Source: Brevibacillus panacihumi (lineage in GTDB: Bacteria > Bacillota > Bacilli > Brevibacillales > Brevibacillaceae). Taken from it: a stretch of 64,000 nucleotides of DNA. The DNA lies in the NCBI RefSeq assembly GCF_003710985.1, contig NZ_RHHT01000056.1, positions 1 through 64,000 on the forward strand. The letters run 5' to 3'. Under the pieces are notes generated by a model. It did not search any database and was not told the DNA's origin. It saw only the letters and a list, made by a program, of their open reading frames with translations. Shown one piece after another: positions 1-8,303 of the stretch (its first letter is position 1; the number at the start of each line of letters is the position of its first letter). Both the position numbers and the translations under genes were made by a program.

Positions 1-1
1 A

Positions 2-141
2 CTTTTATTTTGCCAAACACAGTTGCTAGTGAGTCTCTTTGCACTTGCTGTTGCAATATCTGGACCCACTATGCCGTTATTGTTTTCGGACATAAATCGC
101 AAGAAGGCAATGTTACTTGTACTAGGTGTTTTCGTTCTGGC
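2..141 (+). pseudogene. MFS transporter fragment (internal piece, runs in from the left edge)
   Basis: Frame 2 reads about 46 residues, including VSLFALAVAISGPTMPLLF and then INRKKAMLLVLGVFVL. This is the usual end of TM2, the cytoplasmic arginine/lysine loop and the start of TM3 in AraJ/Bcr-type major facilitator permeases. The similarity stops abruptly after GVFVL, and an aldo/keto reductase reading begins in another frame. No start codon lies in the window, so the 5' part lies to the left of it or is lost. The piece cannot form a transporter. Assignment rests on motif memory, not a search. Confidence 0.6.
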
Positions 142-945
142 ACCTGGCTGCTTGACGATGAACAGGCGGCACAGCCAGTGCGTGATGCGGTATCTATCGG
201 ATATCGCCATATTGATACTGCACAGGCGTATATGAATGAAGTTGGTGTAGGGGAAGGAATCCATTCCAGCGGTGTTGCTAGAGAAAAACTTTTCATTACG
301 ACAAAGGTTGCTGCGGAAGCAAAGAACTATGATGCAGTTACGCAGTCCATTGATGAGTCTTTATCAAAAATGATGCTGGATTACATTGACCTTCTGATTA
401 TCCACAGCCCGCAGCCTTGGAAGGAGTTCCGTGAGGAGAACCGTTATTTCGAGGAAAACAAAGAAGTATGGAAAGCAATGGAGAATGCTTATAAGACAGG
501 CAAAGTAAAGGCAATCGGTCTTTCAAACTTCCTTCAAGATGATGTAGAGAATATTCTCGCAAGCTGTGAGATCAAGCCCATGGTCAATCAGATATTAGCG
601 CATGTGAGCAATACTCCTTTCGAGCTAATTGAATTCTGCCAGAAGAATGACATCCTGGTAGAAGCATATTCACCCATAGCGCACGGTGCAGTTCTAGATT
701 ATGCAGAGATTAAGGTAATAGCTCAAAAGTATGGAGTTTCTGTTGCTCAACTTTGCCTCCGTTATGATATCCAGCTTGGACTTGTAGTCATTCCTAAGAC
801 GGCAAATTCAGATCACATGAGGATCAATGCAGAGCTTGATTTTGTTATCAGCGATGCAGATATGGAGACCTTGAAGAATGTAGAGCACATCCAGGATTAT
901 GGTGAGCATAGCTTCTTCCCGGTATTTGGCGGAAAATTAAAGTGA
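139..945 (+). pseudogene. Aldo/keto reductase, 5'-truncated and joined to an MFS fragment
   Basis: From GTWLLDDEQAA to the end, this reads as an NADPH-dependent aldo/keto reductase of the 2,5-diketogluconate/glyoxal reductase type. The catalytic set is visible: Asp and Tyr in YRHIDTAQAY, Lys in FITTKV and His in LLIIHSPQP. GLSNF and PIAHGA/VVIPKT follow as expected. Missing is the first stretch of about 20 residues (normally M..LNNGxxMPxLGLGTW) that forms the N-terminal hairpin. The reading frame stays open upstream to a TTG at position 10, but that part is transporter sequence out of frame, so the long chimeric reading is accidental. The first in-frame ATG (232) falls after the catalytic residues and has no good ribosome site. 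Probably inactive; an N-terminally altered active enzyme is less likely. Confidence 0.65.
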
Positions 946-1060
946 ACAGCTATTGAATGGGGGACTACATTTGATAGCCATTGATCAGCCAGTGGTTACA
1001 AGTATTAATGCAGATTCATTACGCAAACTATATTTATCAACAAATGCTAACTGCAAAAAC

Positions 1061-1105
1061 CATCAAGTGTGTGTCGGGAAGAAGTGACAAACACTTGATG
1101 TTTTT
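1061..1105 (+). terminator. Rho-independent terminator after the aldo/keto reductase
   Basis: Ten-base arms CATCAAGTGT and ACACTTGATG, with a TGTC/GACA inner pair, are followed by five T. This ends transcription of the truncated reductase. Confidence 0.7.
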
Positions 1106-1173
1106 ATAAGTAAAAGGTTATCGATTTGTATATGTTTGCATATTAAAAAGTATGGAATTAAAAAATGACGATA

Positions 1174-1207
1174 TTCAGTTCATGAAAACGCCATTTCATG
1201 AACTGAA
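1174..1207. repeat. Perfect 14-bp inverted repeat
   Basis: TTCAGTTCATGAAA, a six-base spacer ACGCCA, then TTTCATGAACTGAA. There is no T-run on either side, so it is not a typical terminator. It may be a regulator site or the end of a lost element. Apart from this repeat, the terminator at 1061 and one doubtful short frame, 946-1620 holds nothing I recognise. Confidence 0.6.
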
Positions 1208-1408
1208 ATGAAAACGAATAATTTTCCAAGAGAGGGACATATACCATACCGTTTATTCTCATACAAAAACAACTACTTCATTATAAGGAAAATGACTGTC
1301 GTGTCTCGGGACATATGTAGATCTGCTTAGACGACATATGATTTTGCAGGAGATTATAACATCAATAAATAGACGTTACATCAGTATGTTTGGGTCGCCA
1401 AATACCTA

Positions 1409-1624
1409 ATGCTGGATGATCAACTCGTCAAAATCTATGACACAAACATGTCCTCATATAAAATTCGCATGTCTGTGTCACAGTTTTATGATTTCAAAGC
1501 ATTAGAATACAGGTTCGCAGAGCTTGTTCTCATTATTGCTCTTTTTATAAGTTTACATAATATATATTATCGGACCCAAAGGAAACAAGCAATTCCAACA
1601 GGGAGCATAACCCCCTGCGGCTAA
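1409..1624 (+). other. Doubtful open frame, possible remnant
   Basis: A 71-codon frame beginning MLDDQLVKIYDTNMS. The frame is open for a further dozen codons upstream (TLHQYVWVAKYL), so the ATG may be internal to a longer lost gene. There is no ribosome site before the ATG. A hydrophobic stretch (ELVLIIALFISL) lies near residue 40. I do not recognise a family. It lies in a region with other gene debris and is best treated as unproven. Confidence 0.15.
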
Positions 1625-2088
1625 CGAATCACTGGCGTTTTGACACTCTGTACCCAATCCAGGATAAATGGAGCCTGGTGCGGATTTAAATTGGTCGGAA
1701 TTTGCGTTTTTGCTAGAAACTCGAGCTGCACAGCTTCCTCATTTGTTTGAATCAATCCTTCATAAGCGCTCACGTGAAAGATAATCTGGACGCTAAATAC
1801 CTTGTCGCCATTTGCGTATTGGGCAAATCCATTTTTCCCGGAGTAAATCCCGAATAACGTAAACTGCTGGACGTGGAGATTGGTTTCCTCGAAAACTTCA
1901 CGTTTTACGGTCTCCTCGAAGGTTTCCCCGATTTCCATGATGCCGCCTGGAATGCCCCATATATCCGGATTTTCTTTTCGCTGCAACAAAATACGTCCTT
2001 CCTGATCTTCAATGATTGCGCCGCAGCCTACAGTAAGCAAGGTTTCATGGCCAATCAGCCGTCTCATGGTCGTAATATAGTCATTCAT
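1621..2088 (-). CDS. Nudix hydrolase
   Basis: A 155-residue protein of the MutT/Nudix family, which cleaves nucleoside diphosphates linked to another moiety. The Nudix box is complete: GGIMEIGETFEETVKREVFEE, with the expected G, E, RE and EE residues that bind Mg2+. It is preceded by the usual VGCGAIIEDQEGRILLQRK strand pair and WGIPGG. I chose the ATG at 2088 because GGAGGT sits eight bases before it; the frame is open about 29 codons farther, but that part does not resemble the family. Substrate cannot be told from sequence; relatives are often annotated as ADP-ribose pyrophosphatase-like. Single gene, transcribed towards the degraded zone. Confidence 0.85.
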   Translation of the reverse strand: MNDYITTMRRLIGHETLLTVGCGAIIEDQEGRILLQRKENPDIWGIPGGIMEIGETFEETVKREVFEETNLHVQQFTLFGIYSGKNGFAQYANGDKVFSVQIIFHVSAYEGLIQTNEEAVQLEFLAKTQIPTNLNPHQAPFILDWVQSVKTPVIR

Positions 2089-2212
2089 CTTGTCAAACCT
2101 CCATTGGTAATACTCTTGGTTTCGATATTGGGGGTAAAACTCCTTTGTGGCGACCTTCAAGATGTATCTATTCATTACATGAAAAATATTTTTAATAATT
2201 TTGAAGTTTCTG

Positions 2213-2241
2213 TTTACAATTCTCTATTTTTCATATATACT
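2213..2241 (+). promoter_or_regulatory. Sigma-A promoter of the small gene at 2286
   Basis: TTTACA, 17 bases, TATACT. It lies in an AT-rich stretch about 45 bases before the small open frame. Confidence 0.6.
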
Positions 2242-2285
2242 AAAATTAAGATAACTATACTCAAAATATCCCGGAGGTCGTTCCC

Positions 2286-2408
2286 ATGGCAACCGTACAA
2301 GCAAAATCGAAAACAAACACGAATACCCTAACGATCAAGAAAAGACGAACCTACGAAGACACGCTCAATAACCTGGCTCACTACCTGGAAAATAATAAAA
2401 AGAAGTAA
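2286..2408 (+). CDS. Small basic protein, 40 aa, unknown
   Basis: Begins MATVQAKSKTNTNTLTIKKR, continues RTYEDTLNNLAHYLENN and ends KKK. Support: a strong ribosome site (GGAGG, eight bases before ATG), its own sigma-A promoter at 2213 and a hairpin directly after the stop. The protein is hydrophilic and lysine-rich with a probable short helix at the C-terminal half, and has no signal or membrane segment. I do not recognise a family. The arrangement (promoter, ribosome site, short frame, hairpin) makes it a believable independent gene. Confidence 0.6.
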   Translation: MATVQAKSKTNTNTLTIKKRRTYEDTLNNLAHYLENNKKK

Positions 2409-2416
2409 AACGAAAA

Positions 2417-2437
2417 GAGTGCCAAAAGGCGGCACTC
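2417..2437 (-). terminator. Hairpin GAGTGCC/GGCACTC
   Basis: Seven-base arms with a seven-base loop; on the minus strand it is followed by TTTTCGTTTT. It fits as the terminator of the decayed response-regulator gene on the minus strand and lies just after the small plus-strand gene. The same arm sequence recurs, with one changed pair, at 3508-3528. Confidence 0.5.
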
Positions 2438-2503
2438 TGCTTCGTCGTGTACAAGCCTGGTACCGCGCTTCTGTCCATCCCATCGGTTCGAATTCCGCCC
2501 TAT

Positions 2504-2655
2504 TCAGTCTTCCGTTTTTTTGCAGTCATCAGTTTGTAATGCTTCCTTCCCCGCTCGGGCTGCTACGCTTTGGAACCCTTCCTTTCTCAGAAACAAGCTT
2601 ATGAAGTCCAGAACCTTACCTGCATCGTCCCTAAAAATAGAGTTGCGTCCATGAA
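2504..2655 (-). pseudogene. Response-regulator receiver remnant
   Basis: On the minus strand one frame reads DDAGKVLDFISLFLRKEGFQ and then AARAGKEALQ before running to TGA at 2504. This matches the N-terminus of an OmpR-type receiver domain. Against the intact regulator in this window (DDEEKVLEFMEPFLRQEGFQ then TASNGREALQ), roughly half the positions agree. The phospho-acceptor part, the rest of the receiver and the DNA-binding domain are absent, and no proper start is present. Its position, divergent from the membrane gene at 2813, mirrors the intact pair at 7373/8304. Confidence 0.6.
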
Positions 2656-2740
2656 TTTTAATCCCACCTCACCCCTCCTCTTGAACCCTAAATCCGAATA
2701 TATGACATGACAACTAAATATCACGGCAATCGCAAAGGCT

Positions 2741-2760
2741 CGTCATAAGTTCACAACATT
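2741..2760 (+). promoter_or_regulatory. Conserved 20-bp element, copy 1
   Basis: CGTCATAAGTTCACAACATT. It differs by one base from the sequence at 8162-8181, which sits in the same place relative to another membrane gene and a response-regulator gene. Probably a regulator-binding or promoter element (see findings). Confidence 0.55.
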
Positions 2761-2812
2761 GTTTTGATACATTAACAATCAGCCGGAATCAATAGTAGCA
2801 AGGAGTTAGGAG

Positions 2813-3373
2813 ATGATTCACTTTATGGCTTATCGATTAAGTCAGAGGGAAAAAAGTTTGCTAATCGCTATACACGTGATTTCCTTGGCGGCGTGGATTG
2901 GCGGAACATTAGGGATGTTGCTGCTGGGCATTTATTTGTATAGTGCGGAAAATGCAGCACAACTTACCTATACACTTGCCAGCATGGAGATCATCGATGA
3001 AAACTTGCTTAAGTATCCAGCACTGATGACATTATTGACAGGCATCCTACTCTCCCTATGGACGCAATGGGGACTTGTAAAGCATTACTGGATCATTATT
3101 AAATTGGGGCTTACCATGATTACGATTATGATTGGAATCTTCTTTCTGAATAAGTGGACCGCCTCGTTGCCGGATTTGGTTGAGGATATGGGATTTGCAA
3201 GCTTGCAGGATGGAGGATTTCATTCAACGTGGCTGAATATGGTTACAACTTCTAGTTTCAACTTATTTTGTCTGTTGTTCATGGTATTCATCACATATTA
3301 CAAACCATTCGGGAAGATCAAGAAAGGACGAGTCGCAAACACCTCAAATAAACTGGGAGCTGATCAAATATGA
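2813..3373 (+). CDS. Four-helix membrane protein, DUF2269-like
   Basis: 186 residues with four likely membrane spans: IAIHVISLAAWIGGTLGMLL, PALMTLLTGILLSL, WIIIKLGLTMITIMIGIFFL and NLFCLLFMVFITYY. The HxxxxxxWxGG signature in the first span and the overall layout recall the DUF2269/CopD-like small membrane proteins, of unknown function. AAGGAG lies seven bases before the ATG; an ATG at 2825 is a possible alternative. The gene diverges from a response-regulator remnant and carries the upstream element shared with the gene at 8304, so the two-component system at 6.0-8.1 kb may control it. Confidence 0.6.
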   Translation: MIHFMAYRLSQREKSLLIAIHVISLAAWIGGTLGMLLLGIYLYSAENAAQLTYTLASMEIIDENLLKYPALMTLLTGILLSLWTQWGLVKHYWIIIKLGLTMITIMIGIFFLNKWTASLPDLVEDMGFASLQDGGFHSTWLNMVTTSSFNLFCLLFMVFITYYKPFGKIKKGRVANTSNKLGADQI

Positions 3374-3388
3374 ACCTCATCGGCCAAC

Positions 3389-3421
3389 AAATCAGGAGCG
3401 TACTCATGACGCTCCTGATTT
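3389..3421. terminator. Strong hairpin after the DUF2269-like gene
   Basis: Thirteen-base perfect arms (AAATCAGGAGCGT and its complement) around a seven-base loop, 16 bases after the stop. Only a short T-run follows. Confidence 0.6.
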
Positions 3422-3501
3422 CCTTGGCGTGGTTGATGATCGTCCTCGCGAGAAGAATCCCCCATCCTATAGCTTGCAGGCCTATTCGTTAAAGGCAGCA
3501 C

Positions 3502-3528
3502 AAAAAAGAGCGCCGTATTTTGGCACTC
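3502..3528 (-). terminator. Terminator of the UvrA-like gene
   Basis: On the minus strand GAGTGCC, loop, GGCGCTC then six T, about 110 bases after the uvrA-like stop. I see no convincing gene between it and 3641. Confidence 0.65.
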
Positions 3529-3640
3529 TCTGTAAGAGCCTATCCAGCTTCCCTTTGCTCCCCCGATTCGATTTACGCTAACATTCAGATTGATAGACTC
3601 CGGAAATTTGCCCACACTCGTAACAAACGCAATCATACCC

Positions 3641-5911
3641 TTATTGATGTGATGATGGTCTCAAGTATCTCCCCGTGATCGACTTCTCCGCATGGATGAT
3701 CTGCGCCGCTGTGCCCTCGAACACAACCTGGCCTCCCTTGCTGCCTCCATCCGGTCCCATATCAATGATCCAATCCGCTTGGCTGATCACCTCGAGGTTG
3801 TGCTCGATGACGATCACCGTGTTGCCGGCATCCACGAGGCGATTCATAATTCCGAGAAGATGACCAATGTCTGACATATGGAGACCAGTCGTCGGCTCGT
3901 CCATCACGTAGATGCTGCCCTTCTTGTGCAGCTCGCTTGCCAGCTTGATGCGCTGGCATTCTCCGCCCGAGAGCGTACTGAGCGGCTGGCCGAGCGTGAT
4001 ATAGTTCAGACCTACGTCGCTCATAGCCTGAAGCTTGCGTACAACCTCTTTTATTTGGAAAAATTCCAATGCCTGCTCCACCGTCATCTCCAGCACATCC
4101 GCGATCGACTTGCCGTTCAGCTTGTAAGCGAGTACCTCTTCCTTAAAACGTTTCCCTCCGCATACTTCGCATGGCAGCTTCACGCTTTCGAGGAAAGAAA
4201 GGTCCATATACACGACGCCTAGTCCTTGGCAGTTTTCGCAAGCCCCTTTTGAGTTGAAACTGAACAAGCTTGGACTCACCTTGTTCGCTGAAGCAAACGC
4301 TTTGCGCACATCATCCAGTATTCCTGTGTAGGTCGCGGGATTCGAGCGTGTCGACACGCCTACCGCTGATTGGTCGATGACGATCGCATCCGGATGCTGG
4401 CTGAGAAATACGTCGTTGATCAGCGTACTCTTGCCCGAACCTGCCACACCGGTCACGACGGTTAATACTCCAGTCGGAATGTCTACGCTCACGTTCTTTA
4501 GGTTGTGCAGCTCGGCGTTATGGATGGACAGCTTGCCGGACGGTTGCCTGCACTCACTCTTAAGCTGTAGCGGCCGTTTCATATGAGTGCCTGTCAATGT
4601 ACCTGACTCCAGCAGACCAGGGTAGCTTCCTTCATACACGATGGTCCCTCCGCGACTGCCGGCATGTGGCCCGACGTCGACGATGTGATCCGCCACCTTG
4701 ATGACATCGGGATCATGCTCGACGACTAGCACGGTATTGCCCTTGTCGCGCAGCTTCTGAAGCAATTCATTTAACCGGTGTACATCACGGGGGTGAAGGC
4801 CTACGCTGGGTTCATCGAAGATATATGTGACATCGACCAAACTTCCGCTGAGGTGCTTCACCATCTTGACCCGCTGCGACTCGCCTCCGGATAAGGTATC
4901 CGTCTCACGGTCGAGCGTCAAGTAATCAAGCCCGATGTCTACCAGGTGCTGCAGCCTCTCCGTCAGCGACTTGACCATCGGTGCTGCCGCTGCATCGTCA
5001 ACCTCCCGAATGACACCGATAAGCTGGCCGACCTCCATGGATGAGAGATCCGCAATGTTGTGTCCATTGATTCTGCAGCCAAGCGCCGCCTGATTCAGTC
5101 TCGCACCGTGACAGCTGGAGCATGGACCTTCGGAAATGAAAGGCGCAACGGTCTTTTGCGTGCGCTCTGACTTCGTTTTCAGATCCTGCTTGATGTATTT
5201 ATTGGTGAACTTCTCGATGACACCTTCTACTGTAATATTCATTGTCTTGCCGCCGAACTGCGTCGCTACTTTCCTCGCCCTGCCGTACAGGAGCTGCTCC
5301 AACTCCTCCTCGGAATAATCACTCAGCTTCTTGTCTGGATCGAAGGGCCCCGACTGCACGATCATCGCCCAATCAAAGCTGTCTACCCCATAGCCTGGCA
5401 GCATGATTGCACCTTCATGGAGCGATTTGGACATATCCACCGCTTTGCTCATATCGATGCGGAGGCTGCGGCCGATCCCGTGGCATTCAGGACACATGCC
5501 TTGGGGATCGTTAAACGAGAACATGTTCGCTCCACCGACATAAGGCTTACCCACCCGTGAAAAGAGAAGGCGGAGAATGGGAGAAATATCGGTAATCGTG
5601 CCCATCGTGGAATGGGAACCTCCTCCTAACCGCTTTTGATCCACGATAACTGCCATGCTCAGGTTCTCGATCGCGTCCGCATCCGGCTGCGGATATTTGG
5701 GCAGAAACGTGCGTACGAACATGCTGAAGTTCTCATTCAGCAATCGCGAAGATTCAGCGGCGATCGTATCAAAGACGATCGAGGACTTACCGGAACCGGA
5801 TACCCCTGTGAAGATCGTGATCTTCCGCTTCGGAATGCGCAAGGAGACGTTCTTGAGATTGTTTTCCCTCGCACCCGAGATGACGATATACTCCTGACTC
5901 GATTCACTCAT
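3641..5911 (-). CDS. UvrA-like ABC ATPase (UvrA2/drug-resistance class)
   Basis: 756 residues, clearly shorter than true UvrA (about 940-950). It has two ABC ATPase halves: Walker A GVSGSGKSS near residue 36 and GVAGSGKST in the second half, with signatures LSGGESQRVKM and LSGGECQRIKL. Zinc-binding cysteine pairs are visible (CPECHGIG, CSSCHGA, CENCQG, CEVCGG). The shortened region between the first Walker A and its signature fits class II UvrA proteins, which lack the UvrB-binding part and are linked to resistance against DNA-binding antibiotics rather than general excision repair. I chose the ATG at 5911 because GGAAGG lies nine bases upstream; the frame continues 20 codons farther without support. 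It lies downstream of a two-component system on the same strand, with a possible promoter of its own (TACAAT near 5954-5959). Confidence 0.85.
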   Translation of the reverse strand: MSESSQEYIVISGARENNLKNVSLRIPKRKITIFTGVSGSGKSSIVFDTIAAESSRLLNENFSMFVRTFLPKYPQPDADAIENLSMAVIVDQKRLGGGSHSTMGTITDISPILRLLFSRVGKPYVGGANMFSFNDPQGMCPECHGIGRSLRIDMSKAVDMSKSLHEGAIMLPGYGVDSFDWAMIVQSGPFDPDKKLSDYSEEELEQLLYGRARKVATQFGGKTMNITVEGVIEKFTNKYIKQDLKTKSERTQKTVAPFISEGPCSSCHGARLNQAALGCRINGHNIADLSSMEVGQLIGVIREVDDAAAAPMVKSLTERLQHLVDIGLDYLTLDRETDTLSGGESQRVKMVKHLSGSLVDVTYIFDEPSVGLHPRDVHRLNELLQKLRDKGNTVLVVEHDPDVIKVADHIVDVGPHAGSRGGTIVYEGSYPGLLESGTLTGTHMKRPLQLKSECRQPSGKLSIHNAELHNLKNVSVDIPTGVLTVVTGVAGSGKSTLINDVFLSQHPDAIVIDQSAVGVSTRSNPATYTGILDDVRKAFASANKVSPSLFSFNSKGACENCQGLGVVYMDLSFLESVKLPCEVCGGKRFKEEVLAYKLNGKSIADVLEMTVEQALEFFQIKEVVRKLQAMSDVGLNYITLGQPLSTLSGGECQRIKLASELHKKGSIYVMDEPTTGLHMSDIGHLLGIMNRLVDAGNTVIVIEHNLEVISQADWIIDMGPDGGSKGGQVVFEGTAAQIIHAEKSITGRYLRPSSHQ

Positions 5912-6020
5912 GCTTAACATCCTTCCAGGCGTGGTAATTTCCAAATTATTCACATTGTACCATTCATCCATCGTGCATCGAAAGTCGGGTAGTACCTGTT
6001 ACGATTCTAACCGCCCTTTT

Positions 6021-7376
6021 TCAAAAGATCGGCAGCTTTACCGTAAAAGTAGTCCCCTTCCCTCGGACGCTGCTCGCCTCTATGCTCCCCTCATGCAAAC
6101 GAACCAGCTCTTGCGAAATGGCAAGGCCAAGACCCATCCCGCCACTATTGCGGGTACGCGCCTCATCTGTGCGATAGAAGCGGTTGAATAGAAGCGGCAG
6201 CTGATCCGCGTCAATCCCGTCTCCGGTATTGCTTACCTGTATCAGCAGCTTGCCCGCATCTGTCTCGCCCGCTCCAGCCTCGACCCTCACCTGAACCTTT
6301 CCTCCCACTGGCGTATAGCGTACAGCGTTTACCAGCAGATTGAGAAAAACTTGCATCATCCGATTTGGATCTACCTCGACGAGCGGTACATTCGGTCCCG
6401 AAAGTAGAGTGACATTAACGAACTTATGCTCTGCATCCAATCTCACACGTTCGATACATCGCTCCAGAAGCTCTGGAATGGAGGTCCTTTTTTTCTCCAG
6501 ATGAAGCTTCTTTGCTTCAGCCAACGACAATTGATGCAAGTCATCGACTAGCTTCGTCAAGCGGATACATTCGTCTTGCAAAGACAGCAATCTCTCGGGT
6601 TCAATCAAACTCCCTTCCTGCTGAAGCTGATCCAGTTTTCCCCGAATGATCGTAAGAGGCGTCCGCAGTTCATGGGCGACGTCCGCTGTTAAATTTTTCC
6701 GGACCCTCTCGGCTTGGGCCAACTGGGTTGACATCAGATTAAAGGCATTTGCCACTGTCCCGTATTCATCCTTCGTGACAACTGGCACTTGAACTCCCAA
6801 TTCACCCTGACCCAACCGATCGATGCCGGTAACCAACGAGCGAAGTGGAGCCGTAAGACGTTTGGATAAAAGAAAGGCGACCCATAGGGACAGGCTGACA
6901 AACAGGATCATGCCCACCAAAAGGATGAATATGCCTGAGCCTCTGATGCCATAGTGCAGCTTCGCGCTTTTGGCCACCTCAGCGTCGTAATAGACGAGTA
7001 TGGCGATTGTATTGCCTTCCCACTTCAGCTTTTTGCGTATTCCTAACCCCAGCATCTGCTCGACGTCCACATTTCCGGTCTTGATCAACGGGGTGCCCTC
7101 GGTATCTTTTGTAAGAAGCGCATAGCCTATATCTGCTATGTGCTCCACGCTCGGGAGCTGTACTTCCAATCGCTCGACTCCCGACCACGACTCCCCATGT
7201 TGAGCATAATAATCCAAAAACGCCTGTGTTAATGCCTCGACTTGAGGTCTTCGATCTACATCCAATACCCCTTTGAGAATACCCGCTATCACGAACTGCG
7301 TCATCAGCCCATAGACAATGCCCATACCGACGATAAAAGAGGCGATGGTAAAAAACAGCTTGCGCCTTACGCTCAT
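6021..7376 (-). CDS. Sensor histidine kinase
   Basis: 451 residues. A first membrane span near residues 8-32 is followed by an extracytoplasmic domain of roughly 120 residues, a second span (GIFILLVGMILFVSLSLWVAF) and a HAMP linker. The dimerisation/phospho-acceptor domain contains DVAHELRTPLT, and the HATPase_c domain shows NLLVNAVRYTP, a GDGI box and GGMGLGLAI. The outer domain is not recognisable, so the signal is unknown. The gene overlaps its partner regulator by four bases (ATGA), so the two are translated together. Confidence 0.93.
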   Translation of the reverse strand: MSVRRKLFFTIASFIVGMGIVYGLMTQFVIAGILKGVLDVDRRPQVEALTQAFLDYYAQHGESWSGVERLEVQLPSVEHIADIGYALLTKDTEGTPLIKTGNVDVEQMLGLGIRKKLKWEGNTIAILVYYDAEVAKSAKLHYGIRGSGIFILLVGMILFVSLSLWVAFLLSKRLTAPLRSLVTGIDRLGQGELGVQVPVVTKDEYGTVANAFNLMSTQLAQAERVRKNLTADVAHELRTPLTIIRGKLDQLQQEGSLIEPERLLSLQDECIRLTKLVDDLHQLSLAEAKKLHLEKKRTSIPELLERCIERVRLDAEHKFVNVTLLSGPNVPLVEVDPNRMMQVFLNLLVNAVRYTPVGGKVQVRVEAGAGETDAGKLLIQVSNTGDGIDADQLPLLFNRFYRTDEARTRNSGGMGLGLAISQELVRLHEGSIEASSVRGKGTTFTVKLPIF

Positions 7377-8059
7377 GTTCGGTCACCGAAGCGATAGCCA
7401 AAGCCGTAAACAGTTTGTATATAGACCGGATTGGCCGGATCGTCCTCGATCTTTTTGCGAACGCGACTGATATGCGCATCCACTGTTCGTTCATCGTTTA
7501 AAATATCGTCCTCGAGCGCGGCCTGCAACAGCTGCAGTCGACTGTAGACAATTCCTGGCCTGGAGGCGAGTGTCAACAGCAGTCGATATTCTGTCGGTGT
7601 CAGGGTTATTTCCTCTCCTCGTTTCCACACGCGAAGCTGAGCTTCCGAGATGGTGAGCTCCCCGCGGATCATCTCGACAGAGGCTTCGCCATGTCCTTCG
7701 AGTCTGCGCAGGACTGAACGAATGCGTGCGGACAATTCCCGCAACGAAAACGGCTTTGTGATATAATCGTCGGCCCCCAGCTCAAGACCGATGATTTTAT
7801 CAGTCTCGTCCGTCCGTGCCGTCACCATGATGATCCCCACATTGCCTGTTTTGCGGAGCTCGCGGCACACGTCAATGCCGCTCATTTCCGGAAGCATCCA
7901 GTCCAGTACCACAAGTGACGGCTTCCGTTCCTTTGCGATTTGCAGCGCTTCCCTCCCATTCGAAGCAGTCATGATCTGAAAGCCTTCCTGACGCAAGAAT
8001 GGCTCCATGAACTCCAGCACCTTCTCCTCGTCATCCACTAGCAGCAAGGTATGTGGCAT
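7373..8059 (-). CDS. OmpR-family response regulator
   Basis: 228 residues: receiver domain (LLVDDEEK; phospho-acceptor Asp in VVLDWMLPEMSG; Lys in DDYITKPF), then a winged-helix DNA-binding domain (LTPTEYRLLLTLASRPG, ERTVDAHISRVRKKIE, VYGFGYRF). The ATG at 8059 has AGGAGGAAG at good distance; the frame is open 19 codons farther without family similarity. It lies divergent to the DUF6220 gene at 8304, and the intervening sequence holds the 20-bp element also found at 2741. Direct repeats usual for OmpR-type sites are not obvious to me by eye. Confidence 0.93.
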   Translation of the reverse strand: MPHTLLLVDDEEKVLEFMEPFLRQEGFQIMTASNGREALQIAKERKPSLVVLDWMLPEMSGIDVCRELRKTGNVGIIMVTARTDETDKIIGLELGADDYITKPFSLRELSARIRSVLRRLEGHGEASVEMIRGELTISEAQLRVWKRGEEITLTPTEYRLLLTLASRPGIVYSRLQLLQAALEDDILNDERTVDAHISRVRKKIEDDPANPVYIQTVYGFGYRFGDRT

Positions 8060-8161
8060 GGTATACTTCCTCCTCTTCCTAGCTCTATGAATCCACATTA
8101 TTGCAGAAAGAATCATCGCAGGAAATGACTTTTTTCACATTTCATGAGAACCGTATCTCAC

Positions 8162-8181
8162 CGTCATAAGTTCTCAACATT
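8162..8181 (+). promoter_or_regulatory. Conserved 20-bp element, copy 2
   Basis: CGTCATAAGTTCTCAACATT, 19 of 20 bases identical with 2741-2760. It lies between the divergent response-regulator and DUF6220 genes, a natural place for autoregulation. Confidence 0.55.
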
Positions 8182-8303
8182 TTATTGTTAGTATCAGCCT
8201 AAGGACGAATCGAGGTGAATGAGATGCCGATTGCCGGGGCTTGGTTCGGTTGCCGGATGGTTCGTAGAAAAATCGTAAAATCCATAAAAGGTGTGATGAA
8301 TTC

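Noticed and set aside
10-945. A 311-aa chimeric open reading frame as a single intact gene
   Set aside because: Its first 43 or so residues are transporter DNA read in the wrong frame and have no protein-like character; only the part from about 139 is reductase.
1240-1620. Insertion-sequence remnant
   Set aside because: Repeated ACATATG motifs and a short frame hint at it, but no terminal repeats, transposase motif or target duplication could be identified.
3364-3636. 90-aa minus-strand frame between the DUF2269-like gene and the UvrA-like gene
   Set aside because: Weak ribosome site, overlaps two terminator hairpins and shows no family pattern.
3641-5911. Canonical excision-repair uvrA
   Set aside because: About 190 residues too short, no uvrB nearby, and the region used for UvrB contact appears reduced.
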